Part shown: positions 24,138 to 25,951 of the stretch, in pieces
How positions within the stretch are numbered: position 1 is the first letter of the stretch
Layout of the letters: the number at the start of each line of letters is the position of its first letter
Assembly: GCA_964563585.1 (NCBI GenBank)
Contig: CAZLXG010000034.1
Span: 1-25,951, forward strand
From: CAZLXG01 sp964563585
Lineage (GTDB): Bacteria; Bacteroidota; Bacteroidia; Flavobacteriales; Flavobacteriaceae
DNA: 25,951 nucleotides
Direction: 5' to 3'
Position numbers and translations under genes: made by a program
Notes under the pieces: generated by a model
Told to the model about the DNA's origin: nothing
The model's input: the letters and a program-made list of their open reading frames with translations, nothing else
Databases searched by the model: none

Positions 24138-25496
24138 ATGAGAAAAATTATTTTATTATTATTGGTAGTTGTATTAAGTGTAAACTGTAGCTCTAGCGGA
24201 GGAGACGATTCACCTACACCAGATCCAACACCTAATGGTGTTTCTATTGCGGTAAACGATAATGTTACAGGAGTAGAAGATACAGGTCTAGATATTGATA
24301 TTCAAAATTTATTATCAAACGATACTATTTTAGATAATGCAAAAATCACTTCTTTTGATGCAACGTCTGCTAACGGAGGAACTATAGTCGATAATAGAGA
24401 CGGAACATATGGATATACTCCAGTAAATGGTTTTGTAGGCGACGATACTTTTACTTACACTATTTGTGATAAAGATACACCACCAGATTGTTCAACAGCA
24501 ACAGTTACAATAACCGTAGAGGATGAAGGAAATCCAGTTGCAGTAGATGATACTGTAAATGTTTTAGAAAACACTAGTAGAACATTTTCAAGTTTATTAG
24601 AAAATGATAATATTATTGATGATGCTATATTATCATCTGTTGATGATTCTAGCACGTTAGGAACTGTAGTTTTAAATGCAAATGGAACAGTTACATATAC
24701 TCCGCAAACAGATTTTTTAGGAGAAGATACTTTTACATATACCATTTGTGATGATGATACACCAAATAATACTTGTGTTTCAGCAACAGTAACGATTACT
24801 GTTTTAGAAGCAGTAAGCTTTAACATCCCTCCAGAATTAATAGATTACTATAATGGCGTAATATTTTCTGAAGATTCAGATTTAATGTTTGATGAATTAG
24901 AAAATCATACCATATCAAATCATACTACTATTTTGTCTTACGGACAAAGACATGAATATTTATATAATGCTGATGCAGATTTAGCGAATACAGATAATGT
25001 TATTTTAATGTATTCAAGTGAAAGTAGATATTGGGAAGAATATACTTCAGGAAATAATTCATATTCATCACAAACATTTAATACAGAACATATTTATCCA
25101 CAGTCTTTATTAGAAGCTACAGATGCTGTAACAGACTTACATCATTTAAGATCATGTGACGCAACTATTAATAGTTTGCGGAGTAATTTCCCGTTTATTG
25201 ATGGTAGTGGTACATATCTATTGGGAACTCAAGAATGGTTTCCTGGTGATGAGTGGAGAGGTGATATAGCACGTATGATAATGTATTTGAATATTAGGTA
25301 TGGTGAAACTTTTGAAAAACTTGGAACTTTAGACATGTTTTTACAATGGAATATTGCCGATCCTGTTTCTGCATTTGAAGAACAACGCAACAATGTTATT
25401 TACGCTGCACAAGGCAACAGAAATCCATTTATAGATAATCCGTATTTAGCCACTTTAATTTGGAATGGAGCTGATGCTGAAAATAGATGGGAATAA
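24138..25496 (+). CDS. Lipoprotein endonuclease I with two Ig/cadherin-like domains
   Basis: 452-aa surface or periplasmic nuclease. The start at ATG 24138 gives a proper lipoprotein signal (MRKIILLLLVVVLSVNC, acylated C17); longer readings would begin inside the terminator. After a flexible SSSGGDDSPTPDPTP linker, two tandem repeats of about 90 aa follow (about 38-128 and 130-225). Each has a LLSNDxI/LLENDNI head, a DGTYGYTP or NGTVTYTP strand, a GxDTFTYTICDxDTP strand with a second cysteine soon after, and a TATVTITV end. The C-terminal half (about 230-450) is the Endonuclease_1 family (relatives: EndA, NucM) with catalytic H318 in NTEHIYPQSL, then DLHHLRSCDATINSLRSN. Such enzymes cut DNA and RNA non-specifically. 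No type IX secretion C-terminal domain is present. Confidence 0.92.
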   Translation: MRKIILLLLVVVLSVNCSSSGGDDSPTPDPTPNGVSIAVNDNVTGVEDTGLDIDIQNLLSNDTILDNAKITSFDATSANGGTIVDNRDGTYGYTPVNGFVGDDTFTYTICDKDTPPDCSTATVTITVEDEGNPVAVDDTVNVLENTSRTFSSLLENDNIIDDAILSSVDDSSTLGTVVLNANGTVTYTPQTDFLGEDTFTYTICDDDTPNNTCVSATVTITVLEAVSFNIPPELIDYYNGVIFSEDSDLMFDELENHTISNHTTILSYGQRHEYLYNADADLANTDNVILMYSSESRYWEEYTSGNNSYSSQTFNTEHIYPQSLLEATDAVTDLHHLRSCDATINSLRSNFPFIDGSGTYLLGTQEWFPGDEWRGDIARMIMYLNIRYGETFEKLGTLDMFLQWNIADPVSAFEEQRNNVIYAAQGNRNPFIDNPYLATLIWNGADAENRWE

Positions 25497-25514
25497 TTAT
25501 TTAAAATAAAAATC

Positions 25515-25951
25515 ATGTACGACACAATACTAGCATTACATTCTTATTGGGCATATATTGTATTATTAATTTTAACTATAGCCGTAGTTAATGCTTTAAT
25601 AAAAACATTTGGAGATAAAGAATATTCAGCTAAAGATTTTAGAATATCGTTATTTACTCTAATAGTATCACACATACAATTATTAATTGGGTTGATATTG
25701 TATTTTGTATCACCAAGATTTGAATTATGGAGTGAGTTAGGTGGTAAAGTTATGAGTAATTCTATTGCGCGTTTATATCTTGTAGAACATCCTTTTATTA
25801 ATATTATAGCCGTGGCATTAATTACTATAGGCTATTCAAAGCATAAAAAGAAATTAACGTCACCTTCAAAATTAAAAACAATAGCTATTTTTTATACTAT
25901 TGCTTTACTATTATTTTTATCAAGAATACCTTGGAGTACGTGGCTTGATTA
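25515..25951 (+). CDS. Four-helix membrane protein with conserved-looking histidines, end of window
   Basis: 145 codons from ATG 25515, then the window ends with TA, which may be the first two bases of the stop codon. About four hydrophobic segments are seen (roughly residues 12-30, 45-65, 93-110 and 123-140). Histidines occur at or near helix ends: H9 in LALHSYW, H53 in IVSHIQLL, H92 in VEHPFINI. This is reminiscent of small b-type cytochrome-like proteins; related flavobacterial proteins are, as I recall, variously labelled cytochrome b-like or hypothetical. Heme binding is inference. It starts 18 nt after the nuclease stop and may be cotranscribed with it. Confidence 0.7.
   Translation, partial: MYDTILALHSYWAYIVLLILTIAVVNALIKTFGDKEYSAKDFRISLFTLIVSHIQLLIGLILYFVSPRFELWSELGGKVMSNSIARLYLVEHPFINIIAVALITIGYSKHKKKLTSPSKLKTIAIFYTIALLLFLSRIPWSTWLD

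Noticed and set aside
24830..25496. Type IX secretion C-terminal domain on the nuclease
   Set aside because: The chain ends in GADAENRWE without the beta-rich CTD motifs; it has a lipoprotein signal instead.
1..25951. CRISPR arrays, tRNA/rRNA genes, insertion sequences, phage or toxin-antitoxin/defence genes
   Set aside because: No regularly spaced repeats, tRNA-like CCA-ended cloverleafs, transposase motifs or such gene products were seen on either strand.

Overview
The window is about 26 kb of AT-rich bacterial DNA whose gene content points to a marine-type member of the Flavobacteriaceae (Bacteroidota). The evidence is TAnnTTTG promoter elements, lipoproteins with a Bacteroidota-style lipobox, a SusC/RagA-like TonB-dependent receptor with a carboxypeptidase-regulatory-like domain, a patatin-BamA fusion, the long Bacteroidota form of LspA, and dispersed palindromes of a kind I associate with this family. 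No species is assigned. There are no rRNA or tRNA genes, CRISPR arrays, transposases or phage genes.

Left part (1-8084). The 3' part of ileS is followed by a DksA/TraR-like gene, a strong terminator, a small palindromic repeat and lspA. Next is a secreted 628-aa protein with a central OmpA-like stretch and terminal CxxC pairs. It converges, with a 4-bp overlap, on a minus-strand cluster that reads leftward: a frameshifted VOC/glyoxalase gene, rimK, an AstE/aspartoacylase-like M14 hydrolase, and 5-formyltetrahydrofolate cyclo-ligase.

Middle part (8085-20300). uvrC has a TAnnTTTG box so close to its ATG that the mRNA may be leaderless. It is followed by a short lipoprotein (possibly a remnant) and a patatin/POTRA/beta-barrel protein. 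Then come aromatic amino-acid breakdown genes: homogentisate dioxygenase, preceded by a candidate leader peptide and alternative hairpins, and 4-hydroxyphenylpyruvate dioxygenase, ending in a terminator. A tightly packed run follows: DUF3108 protein, TDO-family dioxygenase, M23 lipoprotein and glucose-6-phosphate isomerase, also ending in a terminator.

Right part (20301-25951). A TonB-dependent receptor runs into a 100-N assembly gap. On the other side is a lipoprotein with about four internal repeats, which appears fused to the receptor only because the N run keeps the frame. After a terminator and a fresh promoter comes a lipoprotein endonuclease I with two Ig/cadherin-like domains. Together these look like a surface module for degrading and importing nucleic-acid-derived nutrients, though this is inference. 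The window ends in, or at the stop codon of, a four-helix membrane protein with conserved-looking histidines.

The most interesting points are: (1) the leader-ORF/hairpin arrangement upstream of homogentisate dioxygenase; (2) the receptor-repeat lipoprotein-nuclease locus; (3) the RimK plus M14-hydrolase pairing; (4) the several dispersed palindromes; (5) the CxxC-bracketed OmpA-like protein. No clear-cut new defence or mobile system was seen.
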